Positions 20,079 through 27,717 of a DNA stretch of 64,000 nucleotides are shown here, piece after piece (position 1 is the first letter of the stretch; each line of letters begins with the position of its first letter). Source of the DNA: Corallococcus carmarthensis (lineage in GTDB: Bacteria; Myxococcota; Myxococcia; Myxococcales; Myxococcaceae). The position numbers and the translations under genes are program-made. The stretch is from assembly GCF_003611695.1 (NCBI RefSeq), contig NZ_RAWE01000026.1, positions 1 to 64,000 of the forward strand. The letters run 5' to 3'. The notes beneath the pieces are model-generated. The model ran no database searches and was not told the DNA's origin. It saw only the letters and a program-made list of their open reading frames with translations.

Positions 20079-20103
20079 AACCTGTCCGACTGTCGGACAG
20101 GTT
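20079..20103. repeat. 25-bp palindrome, copy 1
   Basis: Perfect 11-bp arms AACCTGTCCGA and TCGGACAGGTT with a 3-nt centre CTG. It lies 22 bp after the stop of the helical-repeat gene, in a convergent gap. A near-identical copy sits 70 bp further on. It could act as a bidirectional transcription stop or be a dispersed palindromic element. Confidence 0.8.
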
Positions 20104-20148
20104 TCCGCCGCTCGGATGGAGCGGCTGCCCCCCAGCCACGGGGCTCCC

Positions 20149-20173
20149 AACCGGTCCGACTGTCGGACAGGTT
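20149..20173. repeat. 25-bp palindrome, copy 2
   Basis: The same palindrome as at 20079 with one change in the left arm (AACCGGTCCGA). The single difference breaks one base pair, and the right arm and centre are identical, which suggests common origin rather than chance. Confidence 0.8.
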
Positions 20174-20248
20174 CGTGCGGCGCGCCCCTGACGGGGAGCC
20201 TCAGCGGGTTCTCACCTTCTCACTCACGGGGACAGACTTTCAGGTCCG

Positions 20249-21337
20249 TCATCCCGGGCCCATGAGGCTCAGTTCAGCGAGCGCACCGGAGCCATCCACG
20301 GGGGGCCCCTGCTCCGCCTCGTTCGCGTATTGCTCCAGCTGCACGGCTCGGTGGGCCACGGTGTGTTCGGCCAGGACCCTCGCCCGGGCTCGCATGCCCA
20401 GCTGGTGCCGGTCCGCTTCCGGCATCGCCAACAGGTAGCGCAGCACGTCCCGCTCCGTACGGGCGACCATCACCTCCTCGCCCAGCGCGAAGAGGTCCTC
20501 CAGGCCCGTCCAGGGGTCGCAGATCAGCGCGGCCCCGCAGGCCGCGGCCTCGAACAGGTTCGCGCCCGGCGTGTGCTCCGCCTGGGAGAGCGCCAGCGTG
20601 AAGCGTTGCGCGCCGAGGAAACCCGCCTGCTCTCGTGGCGACGGTGCCGCATGCCTCGCCACGTTGGCGGGCCAGGCGTCATCCACCGCCGACAACATCC
20701 CCGCGAGGACGAAGCGACCCTCGGCCCAACCGCGCGCGGCGCCGAGCAACCATTGCGTCAGCAGTCCCCGCCGCTCCGCGGACAGCGGCCCCAGGTGCCC
20801 CAGGTCCCAGCGCGTCCTCCCGCTCCCGGGCGCGAAGTGCCCCACGTCCACACCGGGCAGGAACACGCGCGCCCGGGCCACGCCCCACTCGCGCTCCAGT
20901 TGCCGGGGCACCGGGCCTCCGCTGGAACAGAGATAGAGCCGGTAGCCCGCGAACAGCTCCGGCGACATGCATCCGGGGTCCTCTCGCAGGGCATGCCGTG
21001 CCAGCGTCCGGGGCGTGTCCCGGTCCCAGAAGACGGTGAGCCCGCCCGCCGTGTTCGTGGCCCAGCGGCTCACGTCCGCGACCTGCGGCACGTCCGCGTC
21101 CACCAGCATCAGGTCCGCTCGGCGCACCCGTGAATGGAAGCGCGCGTGCAGGTCCGCGAGGTCCAGGTACGTCGCGACGGCGGAGGACTCCTCCCGCTGC
21201 GTGCCGGGCGCCGTGCGCTCCAGGAAGAGGACCGCGTGTCCGCGCCGCCGGAGCGCCTGCGCGAGCTGCCTCGGGGCCGTGTCCGCCTGCGACCCGGCTG
21301 CGGGCCGGCACGCGGGGCCCAGAAAGACGATGTCCAT
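20249..21337 (-). CDS. CgeB-like glycosyltransferase family protein
   Basis: A 362-residue GT-B-type protein. The best evidence is the C-terminal region (about 255-345): NLFEAAACGAALICDPW followed by LEDLFALGEEVMVARTERD and a helical end. This is the nucleotide-sugar binding part of CgeB-like and GT4-type transferases. The N-terminus (MDIVFLGPACR with a following helix) fits the first Rossmann strand. Donor and acceptor are unknown; CgeB-like enzymes modify spore or surface structures in other bacteria. ATG 21337 follows GAGGAGG at 9 bp. It is convergent with the helical-repeat gene and stands 225 bp from the next gene on its strand. Confidence 0.78.
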   Translation of the reverse strand: MDIVFLGPACRPAAGSQADTAPRQLAQALRRRGHAVLFLERTAPGTQREESSAVATYLDLADLHARFHSRVRRADLMLVDADVPQVADVSRWATNTAGGLTVFWDRDTPRTLARHALREDPGCMSPELFAGYRLYLCSSGGPVPRQLEREWGVARARVFLPGVDVGHFAPGSGRTRWDLGHLGPLSAERRGLLTQWLLGAARGWAEGRFVLAGMLSAVDDAWPANVARHAAPSPREQAGFLGAQRFTLALSQAEHTPGANLFEAAACGAALICDPWTGLEDLFALGEEVMVARTERDVLRYLLAMPEADRHQLGMRARARVLAEHTVAHRAVQLEQYANEAEQGPPVDGSGALAELSLMGPG

Positions 21338-21562
21338 CCACTCGGGCCTCCTCACGCCCCCAGCCCGGCGGATGGAGGAAGTCCCGCGCGCGGCAAGCCC
21401 CAGGGCTATCGCCTCCAGCCTCGGGCGGACAAGCAGCCGTGCGCCGGGCCGCGTGAACTCCTCAACGGCATGGACGGCATTCCGCCCGCGCGTGCAACGG
21501 CGACGTCCGCGAGTGGACCGTGCCCCCGTCCCGGAAGCCAGGGGCCCGCGTCCGTGCCGCGG

Positions 21563-22123
21563 CTACTTCGTCGCGGGCTCGGCCTGGGTGGGAGGCGTGT
21601 TCCCCGCCGGAGCCGCCGCGGGCTTCGCGGCCGCGCCCTTGCGCAGCGGACACGCGACGATGGCGCCCGAGGGGTCGATGGCGTCCTTGCCCTCGTCCAC
21701 CTTGAGCACCTTGCGGTCCTCGCCCACGACGAACGTGTAGCGCTTGGACACCGTCAGCACCGGCATCTTCACGTCGTACGCGCCCACGACCTTGGCGTCC
21801 GGATCCGGGATGAACGCGAAGGGCGCCTTCAGCTCCGTCTTGAAGCGCGTCAGCGTCTCCGCGTCGTCCGTGGAGAAGGCCAGCACCTGGCCCTGCACCT
21901 GCTCGATGTCCTTGTAGCGGTCGCGGTACGCGGTCAGCTCCTTCGTGCAGCCGCCGGTGAACGCCTTGGGGAAGAAGGCCACGATGACGGGCCCCTTCTT
22001 CACCATCTCCGACAGCGTGTAGGTCGTCCCCGCGGTGTCCTTCACCGTGAAGTCCGGGGCGGTTTCGCCCACCTGGGGAATCGCTGCGCTGAGCCATCCG
22101 ACGACGAGCAGGGAGTTGAGCAT
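21563..22123 (-). CDS. Exported peroxiredoxin (AhpC/TSA family)
   Basis: A 186-residue protein. The first 16 residues ([17 protein letters not shown]) are a short hydrophobic leader, so it is likely exported or membrane-anchored. The thioredoxin-fold core starts at [11 protein letters not shown]; the peroxidatic cysteine is C59 in FTGGCTKE. A second cysteine near the C-terminus (VACPLRKG) could resolve it. A low-complexity Ala/Pro/Gly/Thr tail of about 25 residues ends the protein. It is a second, envelope-directed peroxidase next to the cytoplasmic Bcp at 12.9 kb. The amidohydrolase gene upstream is 59 bp away on the same strand. Confidence 0.88.
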   Translation of the reverse strand: MLNSLLVVGWLSAAIPQVGETAPDFTVKDTAGTTYTLSEMVKKGPVIVAFFPKAFTGGCTKELTAYRDRYKDIEQVQGQVLAFSTDDAETLTRFKTELKAPFAFIPDPDAKVVGAYDVKMPVLTVSKRYTFVVGEDRKVLKVDEGKDAIDPSGAIVACPLRKGAAAKPAAAPAGNTPPTQAEPATK

Positions 22124-22182
22124 GCCCGGGACTTAACGGGCCCCGGACACCACCACAAGCTCCAGGCTCCGGGCTCCAGGCT

Positions 22183-23478
22183 TTACGACGAGGCCATGCG
22201 CGCCCACACCGCGGCGGCGGCCTCGCGCGACTGCTCGGCGACCACGGTGGGGTTCACCGACAGCGGCCTGCGCGCCCAGACACGCCACACGCCGTCCACC
22301 ATCACCGCCTCCACGTGGCGGCTGCCCAGCCCGTGCACCACGTGCCACGCCAGCGTCTCCGCCGTCAGCGGCGTGGGCGACAGGTAGTCCAGCACCAGCA
22401 GGTCCGCGAGCGCGCCCTCGCGCATGGGGCCGATGGCCGCCTCGAACACCTGCGACGCCAGCCGGTGGCCGTTGGCCAGGTAGCGCAGCACGTCGATGGG
22501 CTGCCCCGCCTCGCGCGAGCGCAGGTACGCCGCCTGCGCCTCCGCGAACAGGTCCGGCGACGTGCCGTCCGTGCCCAGCGATGCCCGCGCCCCGAACTTC
22601 AGCGCGGGCGCGTAGCCCACCTCCAGGCCCTGGTTGGAGCGCGGCGTGTGGAGCAGCCACGTCCCCGTGGCCAGCACCTGCGCCAGGTCCGCCCACGCCA
22701 GGTGGCCCGCGTGCGCCGCCATGGCGCGGGGCGACAGCAGGTTGCTGGTGAGCAGCCGCGTCACCGGCCCGTTGCCGTGGCGCTCGGTGGACAGCCGCTC
22801 GTCCAGCGGATCCTCCGCGAGCGGGAAGTGCAGCCCGGTGCCGGTGGTGTTGAGCGCCTCGCCCAGCCCCTGGAGCGCGTCGTCGCCGAGCGTGAAGCAG
22901 GGGCCCGCGCCCACCTGTCCGCGGAAGCGGCCCCGGGCCTTGCGCGCGAAGCTGACCGTCTCCTCCAGGCCCTCTTCCCGGCCCACCGCGCCCATGCGGT
23001 CCGTCACCGCGTAGGACAGCACGCCGCGCACGCCCACCTCATGGAGGCCGCGCGCCGCGCGCAAGAGCGAGCCCGTCACCGCGCGGGGCGAGGCGTGCAG
23101 GTCGAACAGGGTGGTGGTGCCGCACTGGATGGACTCCAGCCCGCCCGCCGTGGCGGCCACCTGCACCGCGTCCAGGTCCAGCGCGTTCTCGAAGGGCCAG
23201 CGCACCTGCTCCAGCAGGGCCTGGTAGGACGGCGGCGGAGGACGGACCAGGCCGCGCGACAGGACGCTCGCGAGCCGGTGGTGGGCGTTGACGAGCCCCG
23301 GGAAGACGAGCTTGCCGGACAGCGCGACCACCTCGTCGTCGGGGCCGGGCGCCAGGTCCTCGCCCCGCGCCACGATGCGCTCACCTTCGATGCGCAGGTC
23401 CACCCGCTCCACGGACGCGGGCTCCAGTTCGACGACGAAACCACCCTTGAGGACGGTGCCCAACATCCCTCCCTGCAT
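22183..23478 (-). CDS. Amidohydrolase-superfamily protein (SsnA/chlorohydrolase-like), altered metal site
   Basis: A 431-residue protein with the two-part beta-sandwich and barrel of the amidohydrolase superfamily. It resembles SsnA and TRZ/ATZ-type deaminases (GKLVFPGLVNAHHRL, then AHAGHLAWADL, SLGTDGTSPDLFAE and EGALADLLVLD). The usual HxH metal pair after strand 1 is missing: the sequence is H66-H67-R68, so the second His is Arg. Where family members have a His-x-His or His-x-x-Glu segment there is LHFPLAED. The strand-8 Asp is present in LGTDG. It may bind metal differently or be non-catalytic. The substrate is unknown. Confidence 0.8.
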   Translation of the reverse strand: MQGGMLGTVLKGGFVVELEPASVERVDLRIEGERIVARGEDLAPGPDDEVVALSGKLVFPGLVNAHHRLASVLSRGLVRPPPPSYQALLEQVRWPFENALDLDAVQVAATAGGLESIQCGTTTLFDLHASPRAVTGSLLRAARGLHEVGVRGVLSYAVTDRMGAVGREEGLEETVSFARKARGRFRGQVGAGPCFTLGDDALQGLGEALNTTGTGLHFPLAEDPLDERLSTERHGNGPVTRLLTSNLLSPRAMAAHAGHLAWADLAQVLATGTWLLHTPRSNQGLEVGYAPALKFGARASLGTDGTSPDLFAEAQAAYLRSREAGQPIDVLRYLANGHRLASQVFEAAIGPMREGALADLLVLDYLSPTPLTAETLAWHVVHGLGSRHVEAVMVDGVWRVWARRPLSVNPTVVAEQSREAAAAVWARMASS

Positions 23479-23734
23479 CCGCGACGGTTCGCGAGGTTCG
23501 TGAAGGCGGCCCCCTCCCCTTAGGGGTCACGCTTGAGGCTTGAGACGTTAGCACTCCCGCGCCGTCCTCCGTCACCGGGACCACACATCCTTCCACCCAC
23601 ACCCGTCGTCCCGGCCCCTCCAATACGGGGGGCATGCCCGGAGTGTCTGGCGTCGGGGACGGGGACAGGCAGGCAGGCGGCACGTCAGGACGTTGGGCGC
23701 CGGGGGCGCGGACCCGTAGACTGCCGCCACCTTG

Positions 23735-25924
23735 GTGTCGGAATCCGGCGTTTCCTGGGCAGGTCGCTACCGCTTGAGCGCGCGCATCGCGACGGGCGGC
23801 ATGGCGGAGGTGTATCTGGCGCGCGCCATCACCCCGGATGGCCAGCGCGGCCCGTCCGTGGCGGTGAAGCGGCTGATGCCGCACCTGGTCGCGGACCGGC
23901 GCATCGTGCAGATGTTCCTCAACGAGGCGCGCATCACCGCGCAGGTGCGTCATCCGCACGTGGTGTCCATCCTGGAGCTGGGCATGGAGGGCGGAGAGCC
24001 CTTCATCGCCATGGAGCTGCTGGAGGGGCGCTCGTTCGCGGAGGTGCGGCAGGAGGCCGCCGAGCGCGGCCAGCGCGTTCCGTTGGGCATCACCCTGCGC
24101 GTGCTGGTGGATGCGTGCCGGGGGCTGGACGCCGCGCACCGCGCCGTGGACGAGGCGGGCCGGCCGCTGAAGATCGTCCACCGCGACTTCACGCCGGACA
24201 ACATCCACGTCGGCGTGAACGGCGTGGTGAAGGTCATCGACTTCGGCATCGCGAAGGCGGACGCGCTGGGGGCGGGGACGGAGCCCGGGACGCTGAAGGG
24301 CAAGTTCTTCTACATGTCGCCGGAGATGATCGCCGGCCGCAGCGTGGACCACCGCGCGGACCTGTTCGCCGCGGGGGTGATGCTCTACGAACAGCTGTGC
24401 GGACGGCGGCCCTTCACCGGCATGTCCACCGACGAGGTGCTCACGCGCATCTCGGAAGGGAAGCCGAAGCCGCCCACCGCGTTCGACCCGTCGGTACCGC
24501 AGGCGCTGGAGGCGGTGTGCCTCATGGCGCTCGCGAAGGACCCCGAGGCGCGCTTCGACAGCCTGCAGACGTTCATCGCCGCCATCGAGCTGCTGGGCGG
24601 GCCCGCGGAGGTCGCCGCGCCGGCGCAGGTGTCCGCGTACCTGGACACGCTGTTCCCGCCGGACAGTGACCCGAAGCGGCTGGCGCTGCGCAGCGCGAGG
24701 CTCGCGGATCCGTCCAATTCGGGCGCGGATGGCGCGCCGGCCCTGGACGTGCTGCCGCCCTTTGGCGTGCAGGGCATTCCGTCCTGGCCCGTGCCCCCAC
24801 CGGCCGAGGCTCCGGTGATGACCCGGCCCCTGCCGCCCCTGGGAACCCACACCGTGTCGCTGCGCGTCTCGACCCGGCCCGTGACGGCTGGCGGCGTGAG
24901 CAGCCCCGTGCCGCCCCAGCCCCCTGTCGCGCCCTCAGGCCCCACGACCGCGAGCGCGCAGGACAAGGCGGCGCGTGCCGAGCCCCGGTCGCGAAGAGCG
25001 CTGGCCATCGTCGCGGGGGTGCTCGCGCTGGGCGGACTGGGCGCGGGAGCCACGTGGTACCTGCGGCGTCCGGAACCGCCGCCTCCCGCCCGGATTGCCG
25101 CCGCCGAGGCCGCCACGACCGCGGAGGCGAAGGTGTCCGCGCTGGATGGGATGGGCAAGGACGTTCGCGCCACGGCGGCGGAGCTGGCCCGCGCGGGCAC
25201 GCTGCTGTTGAACGCGGGCGCCCACTCGCAGGCCCTGTCGCTGGCGGAGGCGTACACCTCGCGCTTCCCGAAGGAGGCGGAGGCGCACCTGCTCGCCGCG
25301 CGCGCCGCCACCGAGCTGCGCATGGGCAAGCGCGCGGAACGCGCCATCGACGAGGCCACCGCCCTGGCCCCCAAGGACGTCCGTGTGCCGCTGGCCCTGG
25401 CCGACCTGCGGGCCCGCCAGGGCGACGTGCCCGGTGCGCTGACCGCGCTCGCGAAGGCCTACGCACAGGCGCCGGGTTCCGCCCAGGTCGCCCCCCGCTA
25501 CGGACAGCTCCTGTCACAGGGTGGACGGCTGGACGAGGCCGCCACCGTGCTGACCACCTGGACGCGCCAGCACGACGACGCCGAGTCCCTGGCGGAGCTG
25601 GGCTTCGTGCGCTTCCGCCAGGAGAAGCTGGACGACGCCGTCGCCCTGCTCAAGCGCGCGCAGCGCAAGGCCCCCACGCTCGCGGTGGCCCACTCCTACC
25701 TGGGAGCCGTCCTCTTCCGGCAGGGCGACCTTCGCGGCGCCGAGCGCGAGTACCGCGAGGCCGAACGTCTGGCCCCGGACGATCCCCGCGCCCTCACCGC
25801 GCGTTGCCAGCTCCACGTCCACCAAGGCGACACCGCCCAGGTGGCCGAGGTGAAACGTACGCTGGCGGAAAGGTTCCCGGACCGGGCGGTGGCGCTCGCG
25901 GCGGAGTGCGGCACGGGGAATTAG
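23735..25924 (+). CDS. Hanks-type Ser/Thr protein kinase with TM segment and TPRs
   Basis: About 729 residues. The kinase domain (about 10-280) has the ATP lysine K45 in VAVKRL, HRD at 149-151, N156 and DFG at 169-171, so it should be active. The catalytic loop reads HRDFTPDN rather than the common HRDLKPxN. A Pro-rich linker follows (about 300-410), then one transmembrane helix (ALAIVAGVLALGGLGAGATWYL) and a periplasmic region with TPR-like repeats (about 480-720). The layout suggests a membrane kinase whose outer part binds a protein. GTG 23735 is used; TTG 23732 is one codon upstream. It is 9 bp from the esterase lipoprotein gene and may be cotranscribed with it. Confidence 0.93.
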   Translation: MSESGVSWAGRYRLSARIATGGMAEVYLARAITPDGQRGPSVAVKRLMPHLVADRRIVQMFLNEARITAQVRHPHVVSILELGMEGGEPFIAMELLEGRSFAEVRQEAAERGQRVPLGITLRVLVDACRGLDAAHRAVDEAGRPLKIVHRDFTPDNIHVGVNGVVKVIDFGIAKADALGAGTEPGTLKGKFFYMSPEMIAGRSVDHRADLFAAGVMLYEQLCGRRPFTGMSTDEVLTRISEGKPKPPTAFDPSVPQALEAVCLMALAKDPEARFDSLQTFIAAIELLGGPAEVAAPAQVSAYLDTLFPPDSDPKRLALRSARLADPSNSGADGAPALDVLPPFGVQGIPSWPVPPPAEAPVMTRPLPPLGTHTVSLRVSTRPVTAGGVSSPVPPQPPVAPSGPTTASAQDKAARAEPRSRRALAIVAGVLALGGLGAGATWYLRRPEPPPPARIAAAEAATTAEAKVSALDGMGKDVRATAAELARAGTLLLNAGAHSQALSLAEAYTSRFPKEAEAHLLAARAATELRMGKRAERAIDEATALAPKDVRVPLALADLRARQGDVPGALTALAKAYAQAPGSAQVAPRYGQLLSQGGRLDEAATVLTTWTRQHDDAESLAELGFVRFRQEKLDDAVALLKRAQRKAPTLAVAHSYLGAVLFRQGDLRGAEREYREAERLAPDDPRALTARCQLHVHQGDTAQVAEVKRTLAERFPDRAVALAAECGTGN

Positions 25925-25933
25925 TCTCCCGCC

Positions 25934-26956
25934 ATGCGCCTTCGCTTTTTCGCCCTCGCCGCGTCCAGCCTGCTGCTGACCGCCACCGCGTGCGGCTCCA
26001 GCTCCACGACGGACGACGACACCGACGCCGGGACGGAGCTCCCGGGCACCCCTCCCGGGGACGTGGCCCCCGCGGACCGCGCGGCCTGCTCCGGTCTCAC
26101 CGTGACGCCCGGCACCTACGACTGGACCGTCGAGCACGGCGGCCACACCCGCGCCTTCCGCGTCCACGTCCCCAGCGGCTACGACGCCACGAAGCCCACG
26201 CCCGTCGTGCTCAGCTTCCACGGCTTCGGCTCCACCGAGCAGGAGCAGGAGCAGCTGACCGGCTTCTCCGCGCTGGCAGACGCGGAGGGCTTCATCGCCG
26301 TGTACCCGCGCGGCCTCAACTTCCCGGAGATCTACGGCCGGGGCGAAGCGGACACGCGGGGCTGGAACGGCGAGGCGTGCTGTGGCCCGGCGCAGATTGC
26401 CGGCGTGGACGACGTGGGCTTCGTGGACGCGCTGCTCGCGGACCTGGACACCCGCGTGTGCACGGACCCGCGCCGCGTCTTCGCCAACGGCTTCTCCAAC
26501 GGCGGCTTCTTCTCCTACCGGCTGGCCTGCGAGCGCGCCCAGCGCATCGCCGCCATCGCGCCCGTCGCGGGCATGGATGGCGTGCCGGACTGCCGCCCGT
26601 CGCGCCCCATCCCCGTGCTCCACTTCCACGGCACCGCCGACGAATCCATCTATTACGACGGGGGCGAGAACCTCACCGTCGTCGGCGGCAAGCCCTACCC
26701 GTCCGCCGTGGAATCCGTGCGCCGCTTCGCCGCGTTCAACGGCTGCACCGGCCCGCAGCAGCAGACGTATCAGCAGGGCAACAGCACCTGCGTGGCGTAT
26801 ACGGGCTGCCAGCCGGAGAGCGCCACCGCGAGCCTGTGCACCGTCACCGGCGGCAAGCATGCGTGGCCCGGCCAGCCCTTCTACAATGACGGCACGCCGG
26901 ACCTGAATGCGTCCCTGGAGATGTGGCGCTTCTTCCAGGCGCGTCCCCGTCCCTGA
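25934..26956 (+). CDS. Putative lipoprotein esterase, PHB-depolymerase/feruloyl-esterase type
   Basis: A 340-residue alpha/beta hydrolase. An N-terminal signal ends in TATAC with C20 as likely lipidation site (an imperfect lipobox), followed by an Asp/Thr-rich linker. The catalytic triad is visible: S188 in GFSNGG, D236 in HGTADE and H309 in GGKHAWPG. The oxyanion region is SFHGFGS near residue 95. This order matches the LpqC/PHB-depolymerase family, which includes feruloyl and acetylxylan esterases; the substrate cannot be named. Several cysteines may form disulphides. The stop is 12 bp before the putative ACG start of the deacetylase gene, and the GAAGGAGG of that gene overlaps this stop codon. 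Confidence 0.88.
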   Translation: MRLRFFALAASSLLLTATACGSSSTTDDDTDAGTELPGTPPGDVAPADRAACSGLTVTPGTYDWTVEHGGHTRAFRVHVPSGYDATKPTPVVLSFHGFGSTEQEQEQLTGFSALADAEGFIAVYPRGLNFPEIYGRGEADTRGWNGEACCGPAQIAGVDDVGFVDALLADLDTRVCTDPRRVFANGFSNGGFFSYRLACERAQRIAAIAPVAGMDGVPDCRPSRPIPVLHFHGTADESIYYDGGENLTVVGGKPYPSAVESVRRFAAFNGCTGPQQQTYQQGNSTCVAYTGCQPESATASLCTVTGGKHAWPGQPFYNDGTPDLNASLEMWRFFQARPRP

Positions 26957-26968
26957 AGGAGGCCCGTC

Positions 26969-27715
26969 ACGCCGCCCCGCGCCCTCATCATCAACGCCGA
27001 TGACCTGGGCTACGACCCGGGCATCACCCGGGGCATCCTCCAGGCGCTGCGCGAGGGCGTCGTCTCCTCCTCCACCCTCCTGGTGAACGCGCCGGATTCC
27101 GGGGACGCCGCGAGGCAGGCCCGGGGACTCGCCATCGGGTTGCACCTGAACCTGGACCGGGGTCCGCCGGTGGACCCCGCCTTCCCGGGCGAGTGGCGCA
27201 CCGTGGACGGAGGCCTCGCCGGAGCCCGGGTGGGGGAACTTCCCGCGGACGTGGTGGAGGCGGAGGCGCTCGCGCAACTGGAGCGGCTGGAGCGGCTCCT
27301 GGGCCAGGCCGCCACGCACCTCGACGTGCACAAGCACCTGCACCGGCATCCCCAGGTGCTGGAGGGACTGGCGCGCGTCGCGAGGCGCGCGGGCCTCCCG
27401 GTGCGCTCCATCGACGCGCGGATGCGCGGCGCGCTGAGGGCCTGGGGCGTGGCCACGAATGACCACTTCGTGGGCGAGTCCGGAGCGACGGCGTACTGGA
27501 CGCCGGAGCACTTCTCGTCGGCCCTGGCGGCGCTGCCGGGCGAAGGCGTCACGGAGTGGATGTGCCACCCGGGCCACCTGCCCGAAGTCGTCACCACCCG
27601 CTACGCCGCGCAGCGCGAGGTGGAGCTCGGCACCTTCCTGGAGTCCCGCTCACGCGAGGCCCTGGAACAGGCGGGAGTCCACCCCACGGACTTCCGCGTC
27701 CTCCGCGCGCGCTGA
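26969..27715 (+). CDS. ChbG/YdjC-family carbohydrate deacetylase, apparent ACG start
   Basis: About 248 residues. The family N-terminus RALIINADDLGYDPG begins at 26978 and carries the metal-binding Asp. Further ligands and catalytic residues fit GLHLNLDRG and HLDVHKHLHRHP. The relatives deacetylate small sugars such as chitobiose derivatives. No ATG, GTG or TTG lies between the preceding in-frame stop (TGA at 26954) and the DDLG motif. A perfect AAGGAGG sits at 26956-26962, and ACG 26969 is 6 bp beyond it, exactly where ATG would be expected. The first GTG (27083) would delete the active site. Either ACG is the start, or there is a recent mutation or sequencing error. Confidence 0.85.
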   Translation, partial: TPPRALIINADDLGYDPGITRGILQALREGVVSSSTLLVNAPDSGDAARQARGLAIGLHLNLDRGPPVDPAFPGEWRTVDGGLAGARVGELPADVVEAEALAQLERLERLLGQAATHLDVHKHLHRHPQVLEGLARVARRAGLPVRSIDARMRGALRAWGVATNDHFVGESGATAYWTPEHFSSALAALPGEGVTEWMCHPGHLPEVVTTRYAAQREVELGTFLESRSREALEQAGVHPTDFRVLRAR

Positions 27716-27717
27716 CC

